From assembly GCA_000585015.1 (NCBI GenBank), contig JFAX01000014.1, positions 9,831 through 50,925 on the forward strand: 41,095 nucleotides of DNA, in the 5' to 3' direction. Made by a program: the position numbers and the translations under genes. Of this stretch, positions 7,662-16,859 are shown in pieces. The stretch's first letter is position 1; the number at the start of each line of letters is the position of its first letter. Below the pieces are notes generated by a model. That model worked only from the letters and a program-made list of their open reading frames with translations, was not told the origin of the DNA and made no database searches. The stretch comes from Candidatus Accumulibacter adjunctus (GTDB taxonomy: Bacteria; Pseudomonadota; Gammaproteobacteria; Burkholderiales; Rhodocyclaceae).

Positions 7662-10600
7662 CTAGCCGAGCAGTTTCTGGAGCCGCGCGAGCGAGGCCAG
7701 GACGGCGTCGCTCAGTTCCGCGCCATTGCGTACCAGACGCGCGTCGGTTCGTTCGAGGAACTGCAGCAGCATCGATGGCCGGATTGGACACCAATTCCTG
7801 TCGCGCAGGGCCGAGCGGGCAGAGAGCAGGCTTTCGACCAACCAGTTCTGTCCGGGGAATCGATCGCACAAGCGCTGCAGGACGGCGACCGACTGAACCG
7901 TCGCAGCCGCCGATAGCTGCCCGACACAGCCGTCGCGCAGGCCCGCGACCTCATCGCGGTTCGTGGGTGAATAGACCTGCATGCTGGGGCGTGGGGGATC
8001 GGCCGCCGCCGGGAAGCGCTCCTCGAGCCAGAGATACAGATCACCCAACTGCGATTCCTGCAGCGCGGCAAGCCAGCCGCGTCGATAGGCGAGCTTGCTC
8101 CACAGAGCGTCGCCGTACGCCGGATCCTGCTCGCTCTTCGCCCACAGCAGCGGCCAGGACTGACTTGGGGCCTGCTCCATCAGCATTTGGGCGAGTTCGA
8201 GCGAACGACCGCTCCCAGCCTCTCCCGCGTCGACCGCTGCCGTGAACTCGGACAGGGCCAGGCGAACCGCCGCCACGTCTTGCCGACTGAGCAGGACTTG
8301 CAGGAAGGCCATGCGCCGCTGCGGGTCGGTCAGCCGCTGCAGGCAGGCATGGACCAATGCCGCCGCCGGCGGCGACCAGACCGACTGCAGATCATCGAGG
8401 CTGGCGAAATGGCGATGTTCAGCGGCAAGTTCCTGGTCGAGTTGGGTGCCGATTGCGGCGAGCACCTGTTCCGGAAACTGCTCACTGGCCATCCTGAGCA
8501 GGATGCTCCGGGCGGGGGCGCTGCGTTCAAAGGGGTACGACAAGATGGCGGGAAGCCACACCGACCATCGCTCTTCCGTGGCTGAACCGAGCCAGCCGGG
8601 CCGTTCATGTCCCAGTAGCGCGAGGGCGAGGTGGGTGGCGATGTGTGAATACGAGAATTGTCCGTCCGGCAAGCCGATCTCTAGTTCGGACAGCGAAATG
8701 GCCGTCACCCACGACTGGGCGCTACCGAGGATCATCTCTCGTTGCACGGCGTTGGCTCGCTGCCAGCCAGGCATCTTCAGGATTGGAGTAGCGGGCGACA
8801 ATCGGTATCCGCGAGCATCGTCCAGCAGGCTGAGTCCCTGCCATAGCAGCATCCAGATCCGGGTATCGCCGCGCGCATGGTCGTCGAGAGCGTTCTGCAC
8901 GCGCTCGGCAGGCGGAGGGTCCAGCCGACGCCTGCACTGCGCTATTCTCTGCTTCACCTCAAGCTGACGCGCGTGCTCGGTCCGCGCGTCTCTTTCGGCC
9001 TCCGTGCCCGACCAGATCGGCTCGATGGAATCGGCGACGGCATCTGCCAGCGGAGACAAGACACGGGGAGCATCCCGGCAGGCCGCTTCAAACAGCCGGT
9101 TCGTCCACTCGTTGTCGGCATTCGGTGAAAACACTGCGCGGATGCAGGCGGCCAGTCGCGTCCTCTGCTGCCCGTCGGCGCTCGCCTCGTACTGATCCAG
9201 CAGCCAGGGCAGGTCTTCGGGGAGCAGCAAGGGATTCTCTGCGTAGACGAGCGGCATAACTTGCTCTGCCGGCTCGTTGACCAGAGGCAGGATGGCGAGC
9301 GCCAGCCTCCTGCGCTTCGCGGAGTCGGCCGCAAACGGGTGTGCACCGTCAGCCGTTCCACTACGGCGGGTAAACAGCTTGTCGTAACGCTTCAGACACG
9401 CCCATGCGACCGGTGCAAAGGCCTGGCAAATGGCGGGGTCGTCCAGGCACAGCCACGCCCTGTCGATGAGGGCGTTTGCCAGGTCGTCGTCATCGGAGTC
9501 GAACGCGGAGCGCGCGCTTGCCTGCAGCCAATCCAACGCAACGACGAGGTCGGTCGGGTCGAAGCGATCGACGAGTTTCCCGGGAGAATAGCGGTAGGGG
9601 CCCAGGCATTGCCAGTCGCCGTCTCTGCTGAAACCGTCGAACAGTTCCCGTGTGTCGATATGATCCGGCCACAAACGGGTCAGGAGGAGCGAGCGCAACT
9701 CCTGGTTCGTCGCCGAAGGTCCGATTGCCAGCGAACGCAGCCGAGCCAAGACCTTGGCGTCGCCCCGTTCGGCAGCCAGTTTCGCAGCCGCGTAGCGAAT
9801 GCGCGGCGCTTCGTCTTCATCGAGTGCGAGGTCGGCCGCCAGTTCTGCCAGTTCGTCTGCCTTGCAGGCAAAGGCAATCTGCAGAGCGGCGGCACGCACG
9901 TCTTCGGGCAGGCTGCGGCTTGTCAACCAGGGCTGCAATCGTTCGCCAAGGCCGGCATGCGCCAGCTTGCGGAAATGAGGGCGCGTTTCCCGATCCCACA
10001 GGTTCACCTCGTTGCGCTGGAAGGCTTGCAGCAGTTGATCGAGCAGCCTCGCCTTGCGCTGCGCATCGAGCGCCCCGAGGTCGCCGCGCAGCAGCAGCGC
10101 CGGCTCGGTCTCGGCCAGGATGTCGAAGAGGGTTGGCGAGAGGCTTGCCAACCAGGCCGTCAATTCCGACAGTCGCGACGGTATGCGCTGATCGTCGCCC
10201 CCGTGCAGCAATGCGAGCAGTCGTTCGGAGTCTGCCACACGCTCGGCAAGATAGTCGGCGGCCAAGTACTCGGCCCAGCTCTGGTGCCCGAAGCCCAATC
10301 GCTGATGGCCGCGGGCGGTGAATAGGGCAGTGTTCAACACCTCCTTCAACGCCTGGTCATCGACCCGGAAAAGCAGCCTGCCGGCACGTTCGTTCTCGCC
10401 GAGGATCTCCGTGGGCGACAGATCATCCGCCGCCACTTCCAATGCTTGCCCCAGCCACACGGACTGCTTGCTTCCCAACAGCAGCATTGCGGCGACACGC
10501 CCGGCTATTGCCAGGCGCTGGTCGGTGCTCAAGCGACCTCGGAAACTGGCCTGCAGTCGACTCCGAGAAAGCTCGTCGGCCAGCAGGCGGCAGCCCTCGC

Positions 10601-11396
10601 GAAAGATCTCCTGTTTCGTGGTCGGCAGGCGATGGTTCTGCATCTGGATTTTCAACAGCATGCGCAGCGTGTTGGGCAAGGAGGCGAAGGTCGCGATCTC
10701 CAGATCATGAACCTGCTGCAGGAAAGCTGCCGGATCGATCCGGTAATCGCGCGCGGCGTCTTCGACGTTGCGCCGGCACAGCGGAACGAGTTCGTAGGTG
10801 CCCGCGACCCCTCGGGCCTCGTTCGCTGCGGCTTGGTGGCGGTGGTCTGCTTGCCCTTCGTTCTGCGCTGCGACGCGCGGCCAGAGCGCATCGAGCTCGT
10901 CCTCAAGACCGGACGGCCATTCCGCAGTGCGACAGCTCAAACGCAGTGACAGCCTGTCCCGCGGCAATTCCCTGAGCGCTCGCAGCAGCAGGCGGGCGGC
11001 ATTGGGAATGATCAGGAGGCACTCGTCGAGACCGTCGAGGAACAGGTAGAGCCGCTGCGTTCCCTGCCGCCCGTCCAGCACGCTTTGCGAGTCGAGCATG
11101 GCGGGAACCAGATCGGTCGAGCTGTACTCATTGAGCCGCAGGAGGTGGACGGTCTGACCGGCTGCGGCGAGCGCGTCCGCCTCGTCGTGCATCAGTGTGG
11201 ATTTTCCGGCGCCGGGCTCGCCCAGAAGGATCAGGAGCGGAACGGGTCGCAGGGTTTCCAGACTGCGCAGCTCGGGGTTGTAGTGGCGGCCGAAAGGGCA
11301 CTCGGGATCGGGCAGGTAACCATCCGCGTCGAGGTTCAGGTTGGCACCCAAGGGCAGACAGTAGCGCTGCCAGCAATGGTGAATGTGTGCGTTCAT
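7662..11396 (-). CDS. Large NACHT/STAND-type NTPase, probable defence protein
   Basis: This 1244-residue protein carries a NACHT-like P-loop NTPase near its N-terminus. Walker A is LLGEPGAGKST (about 57-67) and Walker B is LYLFLDGLDEC (about 116-126), with the D-x-L-D-E pattern typical of NACHT. A third family signature, HQSWAEYLAADYL, begins near residue 371 and is the usual end of the NACHT-associated helical region. The remaining ~850 residues are leucine-rich and apparently helical, with no domain I can name; this is where such proteins usually sense a trigger. The open frame extends 79 codons further upstream, but that extension is low-complexity in character, so I prefer ATG 11396 (MNAHIHHCWQRY). 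No canonical ribosome site is obvious. Bacterial NACHT proteins include known anti-phage proteins, and the restriction operon next door supports that role. No separate effector domain such as nuclease or TIR is visible. Confidence 0.8.
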   Translation of the reverse strand: MNAHIHHCWQRYCLPLGANLNLDADGYLPDPECPFGRHYNPELRSLETLRPVPLLILLGEPGAGKSTLMHDEADALAAAGQTVHLLRLNEYSSTDLVPAMLDSQSVLDGRQGTQRLYLFLDGLDECLLIIPNAARLLLRALRELPRDRLSLRLSCRTAEWPSGLEDELDALWPRVAAQNEGQADHRHQAAANEARGVAGTYELVPLCRRNVEDAARDYRIDPAAFLQQVHDLEIATFASLPNTLRMLLKIQMQNHRLPTTKQEIFREGCRLLADELSRSRLQASFRGRLSTDQRLAIAGRVAAMLLLGSKQSVWLGQALEVAADDLSPTEILGENERAGRLLFRVDDQALKEVLNTALFTARGHQRLGFGHQSWAEYLAADYLAERVADSERLLALLHGGDDQRIPSRLSELTAWLASLSPTLFDILAETEPALLLRGDLGALDAQRKARLLDQLLQAFQRNEVNLWDRETRPHFRKLAHAGLGERLQPWLTSRSLPEDVRAAALQIAFACKADELAELAADLALDEDEAPRIRYAAAKLAAERGDAKVLARLRSLAIGPSATNQELRSLLLTRLWPDHIDTRELFDGFSRDGDWQCLGPYRYSPGKLVDRFDPTDLVVALDWLQASARSAFDSDDDDLANALIDRAWLCLDDPAICQAFAPVAWACLKRYDKLFTRRSGTADGAHPFAADSAKRRRLALAILPLVNEPAEQVMPLVYAENPLLLPEDLPWLLDQYEASADGQQRTRLAACIRAVFSPNADNEWTNRLFEAACRDAPRVLSPLADAVADSIEPIWSGTEAERDARTEHARQLEVKQRIAQCRRRLDPPPAERVQNALDDHARGDTRIWMLLWQGLSLLDDARGYRLSPATPILKMPGWQRANAVQREMILGSAQSWVTAISLSELEIGLPDGQFSYSHIATHLALALLGHERPGWLGSATEERWSVWLPAILSYPFERSAPARSILLRMASEQFPEQVLAAIGTQLDQELAAEHRHFASLDDLQSVWSPPAAALVHACLQRLTDPQRRMAFLQVLLSRQDVAAVRLALSEFTAAVDAGEAGSGRSLELAQMLMEQAPSQSWPLLWAKSEQDPAYGDALWSKLAYRRGWLAALQESQLGDLYLWLEERFPAAADPPRPSMQVYSPTNRDEVAGLRDGCVGQLSAAATVQSVAVLQRLCDRFPGQNWLVESLLSARSALRDRNWCPIRPSMLLQFLERTDARLVRNGAELSDAVLASLARLQKLLG

Positions 11397-11754
11397 CGGC
11401 GAGCCATCCGGGCTGGCGAGACAGGCAGCGACCGGTCGTTGGTCGATGCGCCAGGGTGCCGTCGGCTGCGGTTGATCATTGAGCGGTCCTTGGGCTGAGT
11501 TACACACATGATCGGCGTTTTGACGAGCAGCGACAAGGCTACTGGAAGGGATTACGGGAAGCCTCTCTGCGCCACGAACGCCGGATTCCCTGCCGGACTC
11601 ATCGCTCATCCGGGCCGTCGATCTGGCACCCACCCGTGCGCTGGCACGCGAGCGCTCGCGAAGCGCCGGCAGCCGCAGCCGGCGCGCCGGCTTTTGTCAC
11701 GGCGGGCGATCCGCGGTGGACTGCGAGCGGTTGGTGATCGGAAGCCGCCAAGGG
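11397..11754. other. Intergenic, no gene recognised
   Basis: This is the region 5' of the NACHT gene. Open frames here have no family resemblance. The only structure I see is a perfect 16-bp palindrome (11677-11692, AGCCGGCGCGCCGGCT) followed by three more Ts. It could be a short hairpin terminator on the plus strand or a chance GC palindrome. Confidence 0.4.
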
Positions 11755-11900
11755 CCTGCCGCAAGAGAAACCCGCTGTCTTTGATGATCTTTTCGATCTG
11801 CCGGAACACGTCGTCGGCGAAATCGTCAACGGCCGTCTGGTCACCGCCTCCGTGGCCGGCCCGACGGCACACGCGGAAGGGTTTTCGGGGCTCGCCGGCG
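11755..11900 (+). pseudogene. Frameshifted fragment resembling a Uma2-family endonuclease
   Basis: The plus strand encodes KPAVFDDLFDLPEHVVGEIVNGRLVT (in pieces KPAVFDDLFDLPEHV and VGEIVNGRLVT). This resembles the N-terminal start of Uma2/DUF820 proteins of the restriction-endonuclease fold. The expected next segment (PRPAPRHTRA-like) appears in the +1 frame as PPPWPARRHTR, so a frameshift lies near 11845. Beyond about 11900 no similarity remains and the catalytic region is absent. No start codon is clear. The identification rests on one short segment recognised from memory, so it is tentative. Confidence 0.42.
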
Positions 11901-11989
11901 GGCTGGGATTGCCGGGAAAGTACGAGAACGACGCAGTTCGTGCTGCACCGGAGCCGAGATGTCGATCGAAGAGGCCAATGATCGCGTGC

Positions 11990-12300
11990 TCACAGGCGAA
12001 CACCCTCGCGTCCGATGCTGTAGACCAGCGCCGGATTCGGGTAGTCTTCCGGGTGCTCCCATTCGTCAAGCCACACCGGCAGCGGGGAGACGAGGATGCC
12101 CGTTTCCAGCGGCACATCGAAGGCCACGTCGGCCATCGCCAGCTTGGTGCTCAGGAAGCGCCCCTGTTCACCGCGCAAGAGCACGGCCACGTCGGCATCG
12201 CTTTCCGGTCGATGGGTTCCTCGCGCACGACTGCCGTAGATGATCGCGCCTGCGATGTCGTAGCGGTCGGCGATCAGCGACAGGAACCGACGGACGGCGC
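11990..12300 (-). pseudogene. MNT-type nucleotidyltransferase lacking its N-terminus
   Basis: On the minus strand the frame reads FLSLIADRYDIAGAIIYG, then SRARGTHRPESDADVAVLL. That is the nucleotidyltransferase signature, with the GS-x-ARG turn and the S-D-x-D metal-binding pair, all intact. It continues to a stop at 11990 (PNPALVYSIGREGVRL). The start is missing because IS110 transposase sequence abuts the gene at about 12300, and no ATG, GTG or TTG precedes the motif in frame. The missing N-terminus is preserved in the fragment at 6059-6148. Such proteins usually pair with a HEPN-domain partner directly downstream, but I see none before the opposite-strand Uma2-like remnant. Confidence 0.75.
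12239..12300. repeat. 62-bp direct repeat, right copy (partner 6059-6120)
   Basis: This is the right-hand member of the repeat pair described at 6059-6120. Homology ends exactly where the IS110 remnant begins, so the insertion or deletion here post-dates the duplication or defined its edge. Confidence 0.8.
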
Positions 12301-12600
12301 CGGACAGATGCCCACCCAGGAAGCCAGACGGTTGGCACTGCCGAAGACGCTCAGGTCGCTGCCGATCTCGACGAGCAGCATGGCGGCACCGACGGTGTCG
12401 ACACCCGGCAGGGTTTGCAGCAGGGCCCGCGCGTTGTGCTCGCTCGCCAACTCGTCGAGCAGACGGGCGTCAAATCGGGTGATGCGCGTTTCGAGTTCCT
12501 CGATATGCCGCAACAGTTCGTCCAGAACGAACACGTGACTCGCGGTCAATTCGCCCCGCAGGGCGTCGTGCAACTCCTCACGGCTAGCCTTGATGCGCCG
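12301..12600 (-). mobile_element. IS110-family transposase remnant
   Basis: The minus strand encodes RRIKASREELHDALRGEL at its start and LLQTLPGVDTVGAAMLLVEI plus ANRLASWVGICPG at its end. This is the coiled-coil region and the first part of the Transposase_20 domain of IS110 enzymes. The family continues after WVGICPG with a conserved serine-containing region, but here the sequence switches directly into the nucleotidyltransferase gene. The N-terminal DEDD/RuvC-like domain is also missing, since nothing upstream of 12600 resembles it. It is a dead fragment. Confidence 0.8.
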
Positions 12601-13000
12601 GCTGGCGGAGTGCCAGCACCTCGATGCCGCTGCCTTGCAGAAGCCGGTCTGCTGGCGGCGGCAGGCGGCCGCCTGCCGCGCGCAGGCGCTGCGGTCCACC
12701 CGCCCGGGCAAACTCATCTTTCCCGGGTTTCAGCAGTGCGGCCGGCACCACCGACCAAAGGCCTGCTGGCGCCGTGGTGCGGCAGCGGTGCACAGGGGAT
12801 GCAGTCTGGCGACTGCTCGCTGGCCACGCAGGCGCTCACTCTTGATCCAGGCTGTCCTATACTTGGCCGGCAGACGCTGCCTGTCGCGCAGTCCGGTGCG
12901 GTCCGGCGGCTTTCCAGGGGCACCGAATCGGTGCGTCGTGCAGTCTTGGCGGGCGGGCGGGTAGACCGCGACGATCGTGCGCTTGTTTGGGGGTACGCGA
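12601..13000. other. Intergenic leader before the first RHS gene
   Basis: I see no gene here. A TATACT hexamer at 12858-12863 could be a -10 element for the RHS gene, but no convincing -35 hexamer lies at the right distance. A ribosome-binding GGGGGT lies at 12989-12994, just upstream of ATG 13001. Confidence 0.35.
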
Positions 13001-16000
13001 ATGAAGCATCCTTTCGCTCGACTGCTGCCGAAAGTGGTCGCCTTGCCGCTGCTCCTCGTCGTTGGTGCAGCCTTTGTCCAGTCGAGCGAAGCGGCGACCT
13101 GCAGCTACACCAATTTCCAGATTGGTGTCGAGTTCAGCGCACAGGATGGACCCGACAGCGACGGCAAGTATCGGTACGCGATGATGTCGCCCCGCTGTGG
13201 TCCGAGCGGTCAGGTTGTGGACGGATCGGTGGGTGGCGGGGGCGTCATCGAAGTCGGTTACCACCGGCCGGAAGAGCTGCTCGCCGCGCTTCGCCGCACC
13301 TTCGGCAGTTCGTTTGCCGAAAGCAGAGTGTTCGTCGATGCTTGTCGGCTGAACCTGATCCTCGTCAACCGCCGTTATCCGGCCTCGCACAGCATCGATG
13401 GGCACCTCATGGCGGCCTACCCGGACAGCACCGGAGCGACCGTCCATGAGGGCGTTTTCAGTGCGCCGATCCTGCTGGCGCTTGGCACAACCGTCGTCCC
13501 ACCGGCACACTGCGGCTGCACCGGCGGCCTCGCCAGGTCCGCCGGCGCGACCGTGTGCAGCGTGCCGGCGGCGATCAAAGCCGCTGACCTGTGCATCGGC
13601 AACCCCATCGTTCCGGGTCATGGCTGCAAGATCCAGAGCGAAACCGACTACCGCTTCGGTGGCGCCTCGCCGCTGAGCTTGCAGCGTCACTACTCGAGCC
13701 AAAATCCCTACCATGCCCGTAGTGGAGCCCAGAGCAGTCTTGGCAGTCGCTGGCGGCACAACCACGAGGTCCGGCTCTACCCTGCTGCTGCCCCGAACCT
13801 CGCCCTCCTGCTGCGTGGCGATGGCTTGATCCTCCATTTCCATCGCCGGCCGGGGAGCAGCAACGAGTGGCTCAGCGACGCGGACGTCATTGGTTCCCTG
13901 CAGCAGACCGCCAGCGGCTGGACCTGGCGCGACGCCGACGATGCCATCGAGACCTTCGACAGCGCTGGCCGGCGCCTGCGCCGCGTCGAACGCGGCGGCT
14001 TGTCGCTCAGCTACGCTTATCTTCCCGCAAGCGACCGACTTGCCGTCATCGAGGACCACTTCGGTCGCCGCCTCACCCTCAACTACAATGCCCGCAACCT
14101 TCTGGCCGAAGTCATCACCCCGGCCGGCGACCACATCACCTACACCTACGACAGCGAAGGCCAGCTCGTCAGCGTCACCATGCCAGATGGCCACAGTCGC
14201 CGCTACGCCTACACCCAGGTCACTGTCGACGGCCACGTCGAGCCCACCCTGCTGAGCGGGCTCACCGACGAGAACGGCAACCCGTACGCCGCCTGGACCT
14301 ACGACGAGCGTGCGCGTGTTGCCAGCAGCGAACACGCCGGCGGTGCCAACCGTCACCGCTTCAGCTACCAAGTCGACACGACGGGCCAGATCACCGGCAG
14401 CCGCGTCCTCAACCCCCTCGATGCCGACACCCAATACCAGTTCCAGAGGATCTTCGGCGCCAACCGCATCGCCAGCATCAGCCAGCCGCTCATACCCGGC
14501 GCCAGTCGCCAGTATGGCTACGACGCCAACGGCAACCTGGCGAGCCAGACCGACTACAACGGCACCCGGACCCACCATACCTACGACCTCAGCCGCAACC
14601 TCGAGACCCGCCGCGCCGAAGCCGTCGGTACGCCCGCCGAGCGCACCATCACCACCGAGTGGCACCCCACCTACCGCCTGCCGCTGCGTCGCAGCGAGCC
14701 CCTCAAGCGCACCAGCTTCGCCTACGACGCCAGTGGCAACCTCCTCAGTCGGAGCGAACAGGCGACCAGCGACCCCTCTGGCAGTCTCGGTTTCGCCGCG
14801 TCACTGGTCGGCAGCCCTCGCACATGGACCTTCACCTACAACGCCGTCGGCCAGATCCTCAGCGTCGACGGTCCGCGCACCGATGTCGCCGACACCACCA
14901 CCTACACCTATTACGAGGCCAGCGAGCCCGACCACGGCAAACGTGGCCAGCTGGCCAGCGTCACCAACGCCCTCGGGCACGTCACCGAAGTCACTGCCTA
15001 CGATGCCAACGGCCGGCCGCTCGTCCTGATCGAGCCGAATGGCCTCGTCACCACCTTCAGCTACGACCCGCGTGGTCGCCTCACCGGTCAGACCGTCGGC
15101 AGCGAGACTACCGCGTTCACCACCGACGCCGTCGGTCTGCTGACCCGTGTCACCTTGCCCGACGGCAGCTTCCTGGCCTACACCTACGATGCCGCGCACC
15201 GCCTGCAGGAAATCACGGATGCCCAGGGCAACACCCTGCGCTACACTCTCGATGCGGCGGGCAACCACGTTCAGGAAGAGCGCCGCGATCCGGGTGGAGC
15301 CATCGCCCAGACGCGCAGCCGAGTCTATGACGCGCTCGGCCGACTGGTGCGCGAACTCGGCGCGCAGGCGCAACTGCTGGCCGAGTACCGCTACGATGCG
15401 CAGGGCAATCGTACGGCCGTCAGCACCCCGCTCGGCACAGGCAGTCGCACCACCACCTATGCCCACGACGCACTCGGCCGAATCATCCGCCAGGTCGACC
15501 CCCTCGGCGGCGAAGCCCGCTACGCCTATGACGGGCAGGATCGTCGCATCGCGGTGACCGACCCCCGGCAGCTCGTCACCACCACCACCCTCGACGGCCT
15601 CGGCAACGCCCCCCGCGAACAGTCGCCCGACAGCGGCGTGCGCACGCGCACCTACGATGCCGCCGGCAACCTCCTGAGCGACACCGATGCCGAAGGACGG
15701 ACGCGGATGCGCCAGTACGACGCGCTCAACCGGCTGATCCGCATAGACGACGCCGATGGAAGCGAAATCCACCTCTGGGACCTTGGCGCCGACGGTCGCG
15801 GTCGTCTCGGACGGGTGGAGCAACGCGATGCCAGCGGTGCGCTGCTCCTCGGCATCGACCGACGATACGACGAGTACGGACGACTGACGCAGGAAAGCCG
15901 CCAGCTTGCCGGCAGCGACACCCGGAGCGAGTACCGTTATCTGAACGGACGCCTCAGTGGTCTCACTTTCCCGAGTGGTCGACGGATCGACTACCGCTTC

Positions 16001-16711
16001 GACGCCCAGGGGCGAATCGGCGAAGTCGAGCTCACCGCTGACGGCCAGAAGAGGACGATTGCCCGTGACATCGTCTACCATCCCTTCGGCGGCCTCAAGG
16101 CGCTGACCAACGGCGCCGGCCAGACGCTGGCCTGGGGACAGGATCCCGACGGTCATCCGGCGAGCTACGTCCTGGGAGGGCAGGTCTGGCAGATCAGCCA
16201 CGACAATGCCCTGCGGATCGTCGGCCAGAGTTCCGGCATCGCCGGGCAGAGCGCGAGCTACGACTACGACCCGCTTGACCGGCTGACGCGCGCCGTTCTG
16301 CCGAGTGTCACGCACGGCTATTCCTACGACGCCACCGGCAACCGCCTCAGCCAGACCAGTGGCGCGGCCAGCCGCCAATACACGATCAGCCCGACCAGTA
16401 ACCGCCTGATGCAGATCAGCGGCAGTGCGCCGCGGGTCTACAGCAGCGACGCCAGCGGCAACGTCACGGGCGACGGTCTCAGCCAGTATCGCTACAACGC
16501 GCGTGGCCGACTCGTCGCTGCGGTGACCGCCGCGGGCACGACGCAGTACCACATCGATCCCTTCGGCCAGCGCGTGCGCAAGACCGGTACCGAAGACACG
16601 CTGTACCACTACGACCAGGAAGGCCGGCTGATCAGCGAGACGGCGACCGATGGTACGCCGCTCCGGGACTACATCTGGCTCGGCGAGCAGCCGCTGGCCC
16701 TGATCGAATGA
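13001..16711 (+). CDS. Secreted RHS/YD-repeat protein without a C-terminal tip
   Basis: This 1236-residue protein begins with a clear signal peptide (about 1-31; LLLVVGAAFVQSSEA before the likely cut). A Cys-containing region of about 165 residues that I do not recognise follows. Next comes a DUF6531-like segment that introduces RHS proteins (GNPIVPGHGCKIQSE, about 200-290, with RHYSSQNPYH and GSRWRHNHEVRL). YD repeats fill about 350-1236 (YTYDSEGQLVSVTMPDG, YGYDANGNLASQTDYNG and many more). RHS repeats fold into a shell that encloses a toxin. This frame stops at YIWLGEQPLALIE, exactly where family members normally go on into the YLHTDHLGTPR core and the toxin. That missing core is found in the next gene. 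ATG 13001 is chosen because GGGGGT precedes it; an upstream GTG at 12977 is less likely. Confidence 0.88.
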   Translation: MKHPFARLLPKVVALPLLLVVGAAFVQSSEAATCSYTNFQIGVEFSAQDGPDSDGKYRYAMMSPRCGPSGQVVDGSVGGGGVIEVGYHRPEELLAALRRTFGSSFAESRVFVDACRLNLILVNRRYPASHSIDGHLMAAYPDSTGATVHEGVFSAPILLALGTTVVPPAHCGCTGGLARSAGATVCSVPAAIKAADLCIGNPIVPGHGCKIQSETDYRFGGASPLSLQRHYSSQNPYHARSGAQSSLGSRWRHNHEVRLYPAAAPNLALLLRGDGLILHFHRRPGSSNEWLSDADVIGSLQQTASGWTWRDADDAIETFDSAGRRLRRVERGGLSLSYAYLPASDRLAVIEDHFGRRLTLNYNARNLLAEVITPAGDHITYTYDSEGQLVSVTMPDGHSRRYAYTQVTVDGHVEPTLLSGLTDENGNPYAAWTYDERARVASSEHAGGANRHRFSYQVDTTGQITGSRVLNPLDADTQYQFQRIFGANRIASISQPLIPGASRQYGYDANGNLASQTDYNGTRTHHTYDLSRNLETRRAEAVGTPAERTITTEWHPTYRLPLRRSEPLKRTSFAYDASGNLLSRSEQATSDPSGSLGFAASLVGSPRTWTFTYNAVGQILSVDGPRTDVADTTTYTYYEASEPDHGKRGQLASVTNALGHVTEVTAYDANGRPLVLIEPNGLVTTFSYDPRGRLTGQTVGSETTAFTTDAVGLLTRVTLPDGSFLAYTYDAAHRLQEITDAQGNTLRYTLDAAGNHVQEERRDPGGAIAQTRSRVYDALGRLVRELGAQAQLLAEYRYDAQGNRTAVSTPLGTGSRTTTYAHDALGRIIRQVDPLGGEARYAYDGQDRRIAVTDPRQLVTTTTLDGLGNAPREQSPDSGVRTRTYDAAGNLLSDTDAEGRTRMRQYDALNRLIRIDDADGSEIHLWDLGADGRGRLGRVEQRDASGALLLGIDRRYDEYGRLTQESRQLAGSDTRSEYRYLNGRLSGLTFPSGRRIDYRFDAQGRIGEVELTADGQKRTIARDIVYHPFGGLKALTNGAGQTLAWGQDPDGHPASYVLGGQVWQISHDNALRIVGQSSGIAGQSASYDYDPLDRLTRAVLPSVTHGYSYDATGNRLSQTSGAASRQYTISPTSNRLMQISGSAPRVYSSDASGNVTGDGLSQYRYNARGRLVAAVTAAGTTQYHIDPFGQRVRKTGTEDTLYHYDQEGRLISETATDGTPLRDYIWLGEQPLALIE

Positions 16712-16762
16712 GCGGGAGCAGATCATGAGGAGTCTCTCGCAGGAATTGCGTCCCCCCACCTT

Positions 16763-16804
16763 CTGCGCGCGCGCCGGGTGCGGCATGCTCGGCGGCGCGC
16801 GCAG
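16763..16804. other. GC-rich inverted repeat between the two RHS genes
   Basis: A 10-bp inverted repeat (CTGCGCGCGC and GCGCGCGCAG) encloses 22 bases in the 148-bp gap between the RHS genes. There is no T run, so it is not a typical intrinsic terminator. It may be a transcript-processing hairpin or a scar of the event that split the RHS gene. Confidence 0.4.
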
Positions 16805-16859
16805 TGCGAATCGCCCCGACTGCAGGCTGACGACCCGGCAGAGCAGGGGGTTCCTGTTG

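Noticed and set aside
11397-11633. N-terminal extension of the NACHT protein to 11633
   Set aside because: The extra 79 residues are of low-information composition with no domain, while the MNAHIHHCW start leads directly into folded sequence. An extension cannot be fully excluded.
11930-11990. HEPN partner gene after the nucleotidyltransferase fragment at 11990
   Set aside because: The minus-strand frames beyond 11990 show no HEPN motif or helix pattern.
12301-12600. Complete IS110 insertion sequence
   Set aside because: Only about 300 bp of transposase code remains, lacking both the N-terminal catalytic domain and the C-terminal serine region.
12842-12863. TTGATC...TATACT as a promoter for the first RHS gene
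   Set aside because: The two hexamers are only 10 bp apart, too close for a sigma-70 promoter.
16725-16859. Start of the second RHS gene at ATG 16725
   Set aside because: The extra 45 residues would hide the signal peptide, and the Shine-Dalgarno sequence AGGGGG is placed for ATG 16860.
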